This document shows, piece by piece, positions 35,979 through 46,247 of a DNA stretch of 56,397 bases. How positions within the stretch are numbered: position 1 is the stretch's first letter; each line of letters opens with the position of its first letter. The position numbers and the translations under genes were made by a program. Under the pieces are notes generated by a model. That model saw nothing but the letters and a program-made list of their open reading frames with translations. It did no database searches and was not told the origin of the DNA. This DNA comes from Salinisphaera sp. (GTDB taxonomy: Bacteria; Pseudomonadota; Gammaproteobacteria; Nevskiales; Salinisphaeraceae): the NCBI RefSeq assembly GCF_002729955.1, contig NZ_PBYA01000005.1, positions 8,067-64,463 on the forward strand, given 5' to 3'.

Positions 35979-37925
35979 TCATGCCCGTTCATCGTCGTCG
36001 CGTTCGAACAACACGTCGGAATCGTCGGCGCACAGCTCCCGGATTTCGCTCGGCTGACCGTGTTCGTTGAAGCGCACATAGCCCATGCCGGCGCCGTTGA
36101 CCAGCCGCTCGCCGTGGTCGGCGGGGCTGGGACGGCGCGGCTCGATATGCATGCGCCGGCGCTTGGTGAACCAGTTCAACGGCGAATACGGCGCATAGAG
36201 CCAGCGATTGAGTCGGTCGAACCAGTCCAGCAGACGACGCGGGAATTCGTTCTTCACCCCGGAGCTGGTGATCTGCCAGATCCGCTGGCGTGCCGCCGAG
36301 AAACGCAGGGTGATGTCATAGGCGAACGAGTAGTGCACATCGCCCGACAGGATGGTGAAATTCTCCGGCGTCTTGCCGTGGCGAAAGATGTTTAGCAGCG
36401 TATGGGCGGCGCCGCGGTGCGCCATCCAGTTCTCGGCGTCGACCATGAGCGGCTTGCCGAACCAGGTGAACACGCGCTGGATGTTCTCGATGAGCTTGAC
36501 GCCGAAAATCGGCGCGGCCGAGACCATCACCACGCTATCGCGGTTCATGAGGTGGCCCTGCATCTCGCTCAAGGCTTCCCAGTCCATCAACCCCGACGGC
36601 TTGGCGGGCGCACGCCCGCGTCGCCAGCGGCGGGTGCGGGTATCGAGCACGAGCACGGCCGGCTCGGTATCGAGCATGAAGCCCCAGTCGTGAAATTCCA
36701 GCAGATGGTCTATGAGCGCATCGTGGGCGGCGTTGTCGCGGGCTTCGATATGGCGCACCACGCTCGGCCAGACCGTGTCTTCGAATGCCTCCGGCCGATT
36801 GCCCCAGCCCTGGCACAGCAGATAGGCGATCAGCGCATTGCCGATGATTCGCCTGGAAAAAGGGTGCCCGTAGGCGGTATCCATCCATTCGCCGGTGAGG
36901 TTCCAGTCGTCGGTGATGTCGTGGTCGTCGAAGATCATGGCGGTCACCGTATTGGCCATGACACGCCTGACCGCCGGCAGCTCGGCGACGAAGGCGTCGA
37001 TCACCGCTGCTTCTTCGTCGTAGCGACGGCTTTCTTCTTCGTCGAGCTCGGGGCGGGTGTATTCGAGCCCGCGCCAGACCACCTCGGACCAGCACAGCAG
37101 ATACATCGCCAGGACTTCACCCAGGGTGATCAGGTGATTGCCGGAAGACGCCGATGTGAACACTGGCTTGCGCGTGCCGCCGAAGAAACGATCGCGCAGG
37201 TCGCGATTGACCTTTTCCTGGGGCAGCAGCTCGTCGCGCCGGTAGTAGCAGGCGCTGCAGGCATAGAGTGCCTCGCTGTCGTCGAGCACCGCCCCTTCCA
37301 GCGTTTCCGGCCAAAGGCCCAGCCGGGCAATGAGCGCATGGATGGCGCGCAGCATGGGCCCGGCGACATCGTCGGCATAAATCTGATCGCCGGTGAGCAG
37401 CATGGCCGCAGGCCAGTCATCGCTGTCGCTGCGCCGTGCCGAAAGCCACCGGTCCGCACGTGCCATGCCGTCACCCGAGGCATGATGCGGGCGCCGACAG
37501 GAGCCGTGCAGCAGGCTGTCGAGCCGGGTCTTGATCACGAAGCGCGGGCGCGATTCGCCGTCGTAGCACAGCCCCGGCTCCGCCGCGGCAAGCGAGACAA
37601 GATCGTCGCCGACAAGCACGTCGTAGCCGATCGGCGTGCCCTCGGGCAGCGGCTCGACCCCGGCCGCGCCGAGGTCGATATCGATGAATATCATCCACGC
37701 GTGCTTGCCAATACGTAGATCGCGACGATGGCGGCTATCCAGCGCGATCGTATCGTCGGCGATCTGGCGCCGACCGTCGTCGTCGCGATACAGGGCCAAC
37801 GCCAGCGGCTGATCGGTGGCGGCGACCAGCCATAGCACGAGTCGCCCGGGGCGCGCCTGGCGCAGGATCGGGCCGGCAAGAACGTCGTTCGTACCGGGCC
37901 GTATGGATTCGGTGATGTCTTGCAT
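35979..37925 (-). CDS. PhoD-like alkaline phosphatase family protein
   Basis: The 648-residue protein matches the PhoD-like metallophosphatase core: LLTGDQIYADDVAGP (metal-binding Asp), IFDDHDITDDWN and SGDVHYSFAY with metal-binding His. It has no signal peptide from the ATG at 37925, nor from the upstream extension to 38006, unlike secreted PhoD, so this branch may be cytosolic or membrane-attached. The substrate is unknown; phosphodiesters or lipid phosphates are possible. Confidence 0.85.
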   Translation of the reverse strand: MQDITESIRPGTNDVLAGPILRQARPGRLVLWLVAATDQPLALALYRDDDGRRQIADDTIALDSRHRRDLRIGKHAWMIFIDIDLGAAGVEPLPEGTPIGYDVLVGDDLVSLAAAEPGLCYDGESRPRFVIKTRLDSLLHGSCRRPHHASGDGMARADRWLSARRSDSDDWPAAMLLTGDQIYADDVAGPMLRAIHALIARLGLWPETLEGAVLDDSEALYACSACYYRRDELLPQEKVNRDLRDRFFGGTRKPVFTSASSGNHLITLGEVLAMYLLCWSEVVWRGLEYTRPELDEEESRRYDEEAAVIDAFVAELPAVRRVMANTVTAMIFDDHDITDDWNLTGEWMDTAYGHPFSRRIIGNALIAYLLCQGWGNRPEAFEDTVWPSVVRHIEARDNAAHDALIDHLLEFHDWGFMLDTEPAVLVLDTRTRRWRRGRAPAKPSGLMDWEALSEMQGHLMNRDSVVMVSAAPIFGVKLIENIQRVFTWFGKPLMVDAENWMAHRGAAHTLLNIFRHGKTPENFTILSGDVHYSFAYDITLRFSAARQRIWQITSSGVKNEFPRRLLDWFDRLNRWLYAPYSPLNWFTKRRRMHIEPRRPSPADHGERLVNGAGMGYVRFNEHGQPSEIRELCADDSDVLFERDDDERA

Positions 37926-37992
37926 GCGCCGATTGTACGGCGCGCGCGGCCGCCCGTGAGTCGACGCGTGTTGACCGCCCGCATCATGGGCG

Positions 37993-38015
37993 CTAATTTC
38001 AGCCAATGCTAAGTT
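37993..38015. promoter_or_regulatory. Possible metal-regulator operator before mntH
   Basis: Read on the minus strand, AACTTAGC-ATTG-GCTGAAAT matches one half of the enterobacterial MntR box (AACATAGC-N4-GCTATGTT) at 7 of 8 positions and the other half at only 4 of 8. It lies about 60 bp before mntH. The match is suggestive only. Confidence 0.2.
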
Positions 38016-38076
38016 TTGCAGTCATCCGTTACACCTCTACCCCGCTCTTCTCCGATGGCACCGGCTCGAACCGTTC

Positions 38077-39369
38077 ATGAGTCGGCCTCACAGCGACATG
38101 TTGCCGGGCGAAACCGCGACCATGCGCGCCGCCCAGGCCGCGCTCGACGGTCGTCACCGGGGTCTGCGCGGGCTGTGGCCGTTCCTGGGGCCGGCCTTCA
38201 TCGCGGCCGTGGCCTATATCGACCCCGGCAATTTCGCCACCAATATCCAGGCCGGCTCGACCTTTGGTTATCTGCTGCTGTGGGTGGTTGTGGTCGCCAA
38301 CCTGATGGCGATACTCATCCAGACGATGTCCGCCAAGCTCGGCATCGCCACCGGCAAGAACGTACCCGAAGTCTGTCGCGAACGTTTCTCCCGACCGGTG
38401 ACGATCGCGCTGTGGATACAGGCCGAGATCATCGCGATCGCCACCGATCTGGCCGAATTCATCGGCGGCGCGCTCGGGCTGTACCTGCTGTTCGGCATTC
38501 CACTGTTCCCGGCTGCCGTGATCACCGGGGTGTTTTCCTTCGCCCTGCTCGAATTGCAGCGGCGCGGCTTTCGCCCGCTCGAAGCCGGCATCACCGCACT
38601 GGTGGGCATCGTGGTCGTATCCTTTGCCTATGAGGTGTATGTGGCCGACCCGGACATGGGCGATCTGGCCCTGGGGCTCGTGCCCGGCTTCGAGGGCAGC
38701 CACAGCGTGATGCTGGCCGCGGGCATCCTCGGTGCGACCGTGATGCCCCACGTGATCTATCTGCATTCGGCGCTGACCCAGCGGCGCGTGATCGGGCGCA
38801 GCGCCGACGAACGGCGACGCATCTTCCGATTCGAGTTCATCGATATTCTCATTGCCATGGGCGTGGCCGGACTGATCAACGCCGCCATGCTGGTGACGGC
38901 CGCCGGCCTGTTCTTTGGCGCGGCCACACCGATCACCACGCTGGAAGGCGCGTTCGCCCAGCTGCGCGACTATGCCGGCCCGCTTGCCGCAACGCTGTTC
39001 GGGGTGGGCCTGCTCGCGAGCGGGTTTTCCAGCTCGTCGGTGGGCACGATGAGCGGCCAGGTCGTCATGCAGGGCTTTATCGCCCGGCGCATTCCCTTGT
39101 TCGCACGCCGCCTGATCACCATGACCCCGCCGCTGGCGATTCTGGCCATGGGCGTCGACGCCACCACCGCGCTGGTCATGAGCCAGGTGGTCCTGTCCTT
39201 CGGCATACCGTTCGCGCTGATCCCGTTGCTGCTGTTCTGCTCCAACCGCGAGATCATGGGCGAGCTGGTCAACCGGCGGGCCACCACCGTCGCGGCCTGG
39301 GCGATCGCCTGTGTGGTGATCGCGCTCAACGTCTTCCTGCTTTACGAGACTTTTTTCGGCCAGTTCTAG
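38077..39369 (+). CDS. mntH: Nramp-family divalent metal (Mn2+/Fe2+) transporter
   Basis: The 430-residue inner-membrane protein is a proton-coupled metal importer. Diagnostic sites are the helix 1 motif DPGNFATN and the helix 6 motif GATVMPHVIYLHSAL (metal-binding Met-Pro-His), with GTMSGQVVMQGF in a later helix. It has 11 membrane spans. The ATG at 38077 adds about 30 cytosolic residues; later ATGs at 38098 and 38122 are possible starts. It is divergent from the PhoD-like gene. Confidence 0.93.
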   Translation: MSRPHSDMLPGETATMRAAQAALDGRHRGLRGLWPFLGPAFIAAVAYIDPGNFATNIQAGSTFGYLLLWVVVVANLMAILIQTMSAKLGIATGKNVPEVCRERFSRPVTIALWIQAEIIAIATDLAEFIGGALGLYLLFGIPLFPAAVITGVFSFALLELQRRGFRPLEAGITALVGIVVVSFAYEVYVADPDMGDLALGLVPGFEGSHSVMLAAGILGATVMPHVIYLHSALTQRRVIGRSADERRRIFRFEFIDILIAMGVAGLINAAMLVTAAGLFFGAATPITTLEGAFAQLRDYAGPLAATLFGVGLLASGFSSSSVGTMSGQVVMQGFIARRIPLFARRLITMTPPLAILAMGVDATTALVMSQVVLSFGIPFALIPLLLFCSNREIMGELVNRRATTVAAWAIACVVIALNVFLLYETFFGQF

Positions 39370-39417
39370 CGCGGGTTCGCTGCCCCGAAAACGGCGCTTG
39401 TCGTTCGGCGACGCCCG

Positions 39418-40641
39418 CTAGACCGGTACGCGCCGGCGCCAGCGCATCAGCCAGAGCGTCACCGCAATACCGGCCAGCAGCACCACGCCCACCATCAGGG
39501 TCACGCCCGGCCAGCCGGCCGCGCTCCAGAACAGCCCGCCGAGCGAGCCCACCACGCTCGACCCCAGATAATAGCCCAGCAGATACAGGCCGGCGGCATG
39601 CCCCTTGCCGCGCTCGGCAAGCAGACCGACGAACCCGCTCGCCGTCGAATGCCCGGCAAAGAAGCCGACCGTGATCAGGGCCATGCCCGCGACCACGGCG
39701 ACCAGATTGGCCGGCCACATGATCGCAAGCCCCACGGCCATGCAAACGATGGCGAACAACAGCACCGGCGGCCGCCCGGCGCTGTCGGCAATACGCCCGG
39801 CGATCGGCGAAGTCACGATGCCGAGGATATAGATCACGAACACGGCGCCGATGGCGCCCTGCCCAAGCAGGAACGGCGCTTCGCTCAGGCGAAAGCCGAT
39901 GTAGTTGTACACCGATACGAAGGCGCCCATGAACAGAAAGCCGCAGACGAAGACCCAGGGCAGCGCCTTGTGGCGCAGGTGCTCGCCGACCGGCCCCGCA
40001 TGCTGGGCCAGGGTCATACCGCGGCGCGGGGTGAAGTTCTGCGATCGCGGCAGCAGCCAGAAGAACAGCAACGTGGCAACCAGACCGATCACGCCGATGG
40101 TGGCGATGGCCACACGCCAGTCCGCGAACTCGGAAATGAAGCCGGTGATCACGCGCCCGCCCATGCCGCCGGTTGCAGTACCGCCGATATACAGCCCCGT
40201 GGCCGTGCCCAGATCCTCCGGCGCGATCTCTTCCGAAAGATAGGCGATCGCCAGCGCCGGCACGCCGCCGAGGGCAATACCTTCCAGCGCCCGCGCGGCC
40301 AGCAGCGTGCCCCAGCCGGGGGCAAGCGCGGCCGCGATTGACAGCAGCGCCGAGCCGACGAGCGACGCGATCATCACCGGCTTGCGTTCGATCGCATCGG
40401 ACATCAGCCCGGCCACGAAGAGCGTAAACGCGAGCACGCCGGTGGTCACCGACAACGACAGGCTGCTCGCCGCCGCGCTGACCTTGAATTCGTTCGAGAA
40501 CGCCGGCATGAGCGGCTGCACCGCGTACATCGAAGAAAAGGTCGCGAATCCGGAGGCGAACAGGGCGAGGTTGGCACGCCAGTAAGTCCGCGTGCCGCGT
40601 TGCAGATAGCGCCGCTCGGGCGCGGATTGGGCTTCGTTCAT
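39418..40641 (-). CDS. MFS transporter (YnfM/arabinose-efflux-like)
   Basis: The 407 residues have 12 membrane helices with major-facilitator loops: GLMSDAIERKPVM after helix 2, RALEGIALGGVPALAIAYLSEEI in helices 4-5, and GRIADSAGRPPVL in the second half. It resembles the YnfM-type inner-membrane exporter group, whose substrates are mostly unknown. It converges on mntH with 48 bp between the stops. Confidence 0.88.
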   Translation of the reverse strand: MNEAQSAPERRYLQRGTRTYWRANLALFASGFATFSSMYAVQPLMPAFSNEFKVSAAASSLSLSVTTGVLAFTLFVAGLMSDAIERKPVMIASLVGSALLSIAAALAPGWGTLLAARALEGIALGGVPALAIAYLSEEIAPEDLGTATGLYIGGTATGGMGGRVITGFISEFADWRVAIATIGVIGLVATLLFFWLLPRSQNFTPRRGMTLAQHAGPVGEHLRHKALPWVFVCGFLFMGAFVSVYNYIGFRLSEAPFLLGQGAIGAVFVIYILGIVTSPIAGRIADSAGRPPVLLFAIVCMAVGLAIMWPANLVAVVAGMALITVGFFAGHSTASGFVGLLAERGKGHAAGLYLLGYYLGSSVVGSLGGLFWSAAGWPGVTLMVGVVLLAGIAVTLWLMRWRRRVPV

Positions 40642-40965
40642 GGGCTCAGTGTCTCATGCAGCTATCGCGACAGCCGAGGGTATCGACCCTGAGTTACAGG
40701 TAAAGCCGAGGCGTTGGCAGGCTCTGGCCGGCCGACCCCAGCCTAATGGTTGCGCGTTTACGGGCGAGGCCAGGCCTGGTCTGTCAATTCGCGCTCGTCG
40801 GCGGCCGACATTTCGCCCAGGCGAGAATTGCGGGAAGGCTGGTATCTGCTGGCATCGCGGCGTTCGGCGGGCAAAAAACGGGGGCCCTTCGTATTCCGGC
40901 CCTAGCCGGGGAGCGCTCCCTTCACGGATAATGGCGCGCTTTAATTTCTACCGGCCACGGCCCTT
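40642..40965. other. 324-bp intergenic region before typA
   Basis: It separates the divergent MFS and typA genes and should contain both promoters. Short open frames here show no family resemblance or ribosome sites. I saw no clear operator or RNA gene. Confidence 0.4.
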
Positions 40966-42795
<1,830 letters not shown>

Positions 42796-42806
42796 TGTGA
42801 AGCACG

Positions 42807-42847
42807 GGCGCCCCCGGCTGCGCGCAAGCTGCCGCAGCCGGGGCGCC
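42807..42847 (+). terminator. Strong hairpin after typA
   Basis: GGCGCCCCCGGCTGCG and CGCAGCCGGGGCGCC pair along 15 bp with one bulged C. No T run follows, so it may be a stability hairpin or a rho-assisted terminator. Confidence 0.55.
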
Positions 42848-42903
42848 AGCGTTATCGTGGCCGTCACACCGCTCTAGTCATCGAGGTTACCGAGGGATCG
42901 TTC

Positions 42904-44487
42904 ATGCCCAGTCAAAGCCGTTCACGTCTGATCGTTCGTACCGCCAATCTGTCCGATATTCCGGCCATCAACCGGGTGGTACAGCGCACCTACCCGAACC
43001 TCGACGATTACACCTTCGACGAGCTGCGCGGCCAGATCAACAACTTCCCCGAAGGCCAGCTCGTCGCGGTCTACGAGGATGTGGTGGTCGGCTACTGCGC
43101 AACGCTGTGCCTGCCCGAGGATCAGGTCATGCGCCCGCACACCTGGGCGCGGATCACCGGCAACGGCTATGGCTCGACCCACGATATCGACGGCGACTAT
43201 CTCTACGGCTACGAAATCTGCGTCGATCCGGAAGCACGCGGGCTGCGCATCGGCCAGCGCCTGTATCGCGAGCGTGAAGCCCTGTGCGTGAAGCTGGGCC
43301 TCAAGGGCATCGTCTTCTCCGGGCGCCTGCCGGGGCTCAAGCGGCGTTTCAAGAAGTACGGCAGCGCCGAAGCCTATGTCGAGGCAGTCCAGAACAAGGA
43401 AATCCGCGACTCGGTGCTGAGCTTTCAGCTCAACCAGGGCTACGAACTTCTCGGCGTCATGCCCAACTATCTGCCGCCGGACGAAGAGTCCATGGGCTAC
43501 GGTGCCCATCTGCTCTGGCGCAACCCCGAGTACAAGTACCGCGAGGACGTCGCCGGCGACTCGCACGTGCATCTGCAGCGCCCGGCCACGGTACGTATCG
43601 CCACCATCCAGTATGGCCAGCGTGCGATCAACTCGTTCGACGAGTTCGCCCAGATCGTGACTTATTTCGTACAGGAAACGGCGGACGCCAAGGCCGACTT
43701 CGTGGTGTTCCCGGAGCTATTCACAGTCCAGCTGCTCTCGATCAAGAACGAAGAGCTGCGTCATCGCGCGGCGATTCAGCGCCTGGCCGACTTCGTGGAC
43801 GAATTCCGCGAGTTGATGTCATCGCTGGCGGTCAAGTTCAATATCAACATCATCGCCGGTTCCCACCCCACGCGGGTCGGGGACGATCTGCAGAACGTCG
43901 GCTATATCTATTTGCGCGACGGCTCCGAATACCAGCAGCCCAAGATCCACCCCACGCCGGGCGAGCGCCACTACTGGAACATCTCCGGCGGCGATTCGCT
44001 CAACGCGATCGAAACCGACTGCGGGCCGATCGGCGTGCTGGTGTGCTACGACAGCGAGTTCCCCGAACTGTGTCGGCATCTGGCCGACCAGGGCATCAAC
44101 ATGCTGTTCGTGCCCTATTCCACCGAAGACCGCAACGGTCACCTGCGGGTGCGCTATTCGGCCCATGCGCGTGCGGTGGAAAACCAGATCTATGTCGCTA
44201 CCGCGGGCAACGTCGGCAACCTGCCGCGTATTCATGCCATGGACCTCCACTACGGGCAAAGCGCCATCATCACGCCCTGCGATTTCGCCTTCGCTCGCGA
44301 CGGCGTGGCCGCGGATACCACCCCCAACGTGGAAATGGTGGCAATCGCGGACGTCCGCCTGGACGTACTGCTGGATGCACGCACCACGGGGTCGGTACAG
44401 AACATGCTCGATCGCCGGCACGACCTCTACCACGTGCAGTGGATGCCGCGCCGGCGCGCGGTCAAGGCGCCGCGCAATCGTCGCTAG
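42904..44487 (+). CDS. GNAT acetyltransferase-nitrilase fusion protein
   Basis: Residues 1-215 form a GNAT N-acyltransferase domain, with the acetyl-CoA loop region CVDPEARGLRIGQRLY at 106-121. Residues 225-515 form a carbon-nitrogen hydrolase domain with the complete triad E271 (FPELF), K347 (PKIHPTPGE) and C381 (VCYDSEFPE), so amidase chemistry is expected. Such fusions are known in bacteria but their substrates are not established. The GAGG site is about ten bases before the ATG. The next gene is a sirtuin deacylase on the same strand. Confidence 0.92.
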   Translation: MPSQSRSRLIVRTANLSDIPAINRVVQRTYPNLDDYTFDELRGQINNFPEGQLVAVYEDVVVGYCATLCLPEDQVMRPHTWARITGNGYGSTHDIDGDYLYGYEICVDPEARGLRIGQRLYREREALCVKLGLKGIVFSGRLPGLKRRFKKYGSAEAYVEAVQNKEIRDSVLSFQLNQGYELLGVMPNYLPPDEESMGYGAHLLWRNPEYKYREDVAGDSHVHLQRPATVRIATIQYGQRAINSFDEFAQIVTYFVQETADAKADFVVFPELFTVQLLSIKNEELRHRAAIQRLADFVDEFRELMSSLAVKFNINIIAGSHPTRVGDDLQNVGYIYLRDGSEYQQPKIHPTPGERHYWNISGGDSLNAIETDCGPIGVLVCYDSEFPELCRHLADQGINMLFVPYSTEDRNGHLRVRYSAHARAVENQIYVATAGNVGNLPRIHAMDLHYGQSAIITPCDFAFARDGVAADTTPNVEMVAIADVRLDVLLDARTTGSVQNMLDRRHDLYHVQWMPRRRAVKAPRNRR

Positions 44488-44569
44488 CGGCATGACGGGC
44501 GGCGGCGACGGTCGTTAGAGTATCGGGCAGCGTTTTTCCAATGGCCGGTCTTCGGGCCGGCGCTGCCTC

Positions 44570-45334
44570 ATGACAGCGACTCCGATGATAGATGCGGCGG
44601 CCCGCTCACTCGCGCACAGCCAGCGCTTGCTCGTACTTTCCGGCGCCGGGCTGTCGGCCGAATCCGGCATTCCCACCTTTCGCGAAGCCCAGAGCGGCCT
44701 CTGGGCGAAGTTTTCGCCGCAGGACCTGGCCACGCCAGAAGCTTTCGACGCCAACCCGGAACGCGTCTGGGCCTGGTATCGCTGGCGGCGCAGCCTCATC
44801 GCCCGTGGCGGCGTCAACGCCGGGCATCGTGCGATCGCCGCCCTCGAAAAGCATCTGGACGTGGTGATCGCCACCCAGAACGTCGACGGCCTGCAGACCG
44901 CAGCCGGCAGCCGCGATATCTGCGAACTGCACGGCAATATCTGGGTGGACCGCTGCAGCGCCTGTGACACCGAGCACAGCCAACCCGTAGCCGAAGCCGA
45001 CGAGTCGGCGGCGTTGCCCCGCTGCGATGCCTGCGGCGCGCTCATGCGCCCGGGCGTTGTCTGGTTCGGCGAAATGCTGCCCATTCACGCGCTCGAACGG
45101 GCCCAGGCCGAGCTCGATCGCTGCGACTGCGTGCTCGTGGTGGGCACATCCAATCAGGTTTATCCGGCCGCCGCGCTGGTCGAGATGGCGGTCGCCGGCC
45201 CCGCGACGGTGCTCGAGGTCAATCCACAGACGACGTCCGTATCCGCTGGCGTGGATACACATATCGCGCAAACCGCGAGTACGGCGCTGCCCGCACTTGT
45301 CGACAGGCTCGACGCCTCGCGAGCGGCCCGCTAA
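44570..45334 (+). CDS. NAD-dependent protein deacylase, class III sirtuin
   Basis: The enzyme removes acyl groups from lysines using NAD. The 254 residues show GAGLSAESGIPTFR at 25-38, TQNVDG at 102-107, catalytic H121 in ELHG, and a zinc knuckle C129, C132, C152, C155. The Y70-xx-R73 pair in AWYRWRR is the class III mark, so desuccinylase or demalonylase activity is likely besides deacetylation. It follows the GNAT-nitrilase gene by 82 bp. Confidence 0.94.
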   Translation: MTATPMIDAAARSLAHSQRLLVLSGAGLSAESGIPTFREAQSGLWAKFSPQDLATPEAFDANPERVWAWYRWRRSLIARGGVNAGHRAIAALEKHLDVVIATQNVDGLQTAAGSRDICELHGNIWVDRCSACDTEHSQPVAEADESAALPRCDACGALMRPGVVWFGEMLPIHALERAQAELDRCDCVLVVGTSNQVYPAAALVEMAVAGPATVLEVNPQTTSVSAGVDTHIAQTASTALPALVDRLDASRAAR

Positions 45335-45419
45335 GCTCGATGTTCGGCCTTTTCCTTTTGACGGCTGTCTGCCGGGCGCCGTACCGAAGGCCGGTCTGGC
45401 CATACACAGGGAGTAACGA

Positions 45420-46184
45420 ATGACGCGTCGCGTGGTGTTCAATCAGAAAGGTGGAGTGGGCAAGACCACGCTGTTGTGCAACCTGGCCGCGATCGCCGCG
45501 GCTCGCGGCAAGCGTACGCTGGTGATCGATCTGGACGCCCAGTGCAACGCCAGCCAGTACCTTCTTTCCTCGGACAACCGTCAGGCCGAGTCCGGCAGCG
45601 CGGATTTCTTCGAAGCCACGCTGTCGCGGGCGCGCACCGGCGACAGTCTCGCGGACTACGTGACCGACTCCCCCTTCGACAACCTGTCGGTGGTGGCCGC
45701 CCATCCGGATCTGGAAGAGCTGCGCGTCAAGCTCGAGGCCAAGCACAAGATCTACAAGCTCAAGCAGTCGCTGGCGCGCCTTGAAGGCTACGATGCGATC
45801 TTCATCGATACGCCGCCGGCGCTGAATTTCTATTCCCAGTCAGCACTGATCGCCGCCGATCGCTGCCTGGTGCCCTTCGACTGCGACGATTTCGCACGCC
45901 AGGCTCTGTATTCGCTGTTCGACAACATTCACGAGATTCAGGACGACCATAATCCGGACCTGGTGATCGATGGCATCGTCGTGAACCAGTTCCAGGCCCG
46001 GGCCAAGCTGCCCGAGCGCATGCTCGCCGAGCTCAAGGCCGAAGGCCACCCGCTGATCGAAACGCGTATCACCTCCTCGATCAAGGTGCGTGAATCACAC
46101 GACGCCTCGATTCCGCTGATTCACTACGCGCCGAACCACAAGGTCACGCAGCAGCTGGTCGCCCTTTACGATCAACTCGACTAG
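45420..46184 (+). CDS. Orphan ParA/MinD-type ATPase
   Basis: The 254-residue protein has the deviant Walker A KGGVGKTT at 10-17, DLDAQCNASQYL and IDTPPALNFYSQSAL. It is ParA-like, but no parB, parS cluster or chemotaxis/pilus gene lies next to it, so it probably positions some other cell component. The start ATG at 45420 has AGGGAG upstream. Its TAG stop lies in a CTAG followed by a MITE-type end repeat. Confidence 0.88.
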   Translation: MTRRVVFNQKGGVGKTTLLCNLAAIAAARGKRTLVIDLDAQCNASQYLLSSDNRQAESGSADFFEATLSRARTGDSLADYVTDSPFDNLSVVAAHPDLEELRVKLEAKHKIYKLKQSLARLEGYDAIFIDTPPALNFYSQSALIAADRCLVPFDCDDFARQALYSLFDNIHEIQDDHNPDLVIDGIVVNQFQARAKLPERMLAELKAEGHPLIETRITSSIKVRESHDASIPLIHYAPNHKVTQQLVALYDQLD

Positions 46185-46207
46185 GCAAGCGCTGTACAAC
46201 CTCTCGC
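46185..46207 (+). repeat. Solo copy of the MITE end repeat
   Basis: GCAAGCGCTGTACAACCTCT at the start of this stretch matches the right end of the 32500-32753 element at 21 of 23 positions and is likewise preceded by CTAG, which supplies the parA-like gene's stop. No matching opposite end is found nearby, so this is a remnant or solo end. Confidence 0.65.
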
Positions 46208-46247
46208 TGGCGCAACGCATGATACGCCTATCGCGTATTATCGGGGT

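Noticed and set aside
39360-39425. CTAGCG and CGCTAG at the convergent stops of mntH and the MFS gene, resembling the MITE pattern
   Set aside because: Only 48 bp apart, with no long terminal repeats; short palindromic ends at TAG stops arise by chance here.
46222-46238. Short inverted repeat ATACGC/GCGTAT before the nfeD gene
   Set aside because: Only six bases per arm; too short to call an operator.
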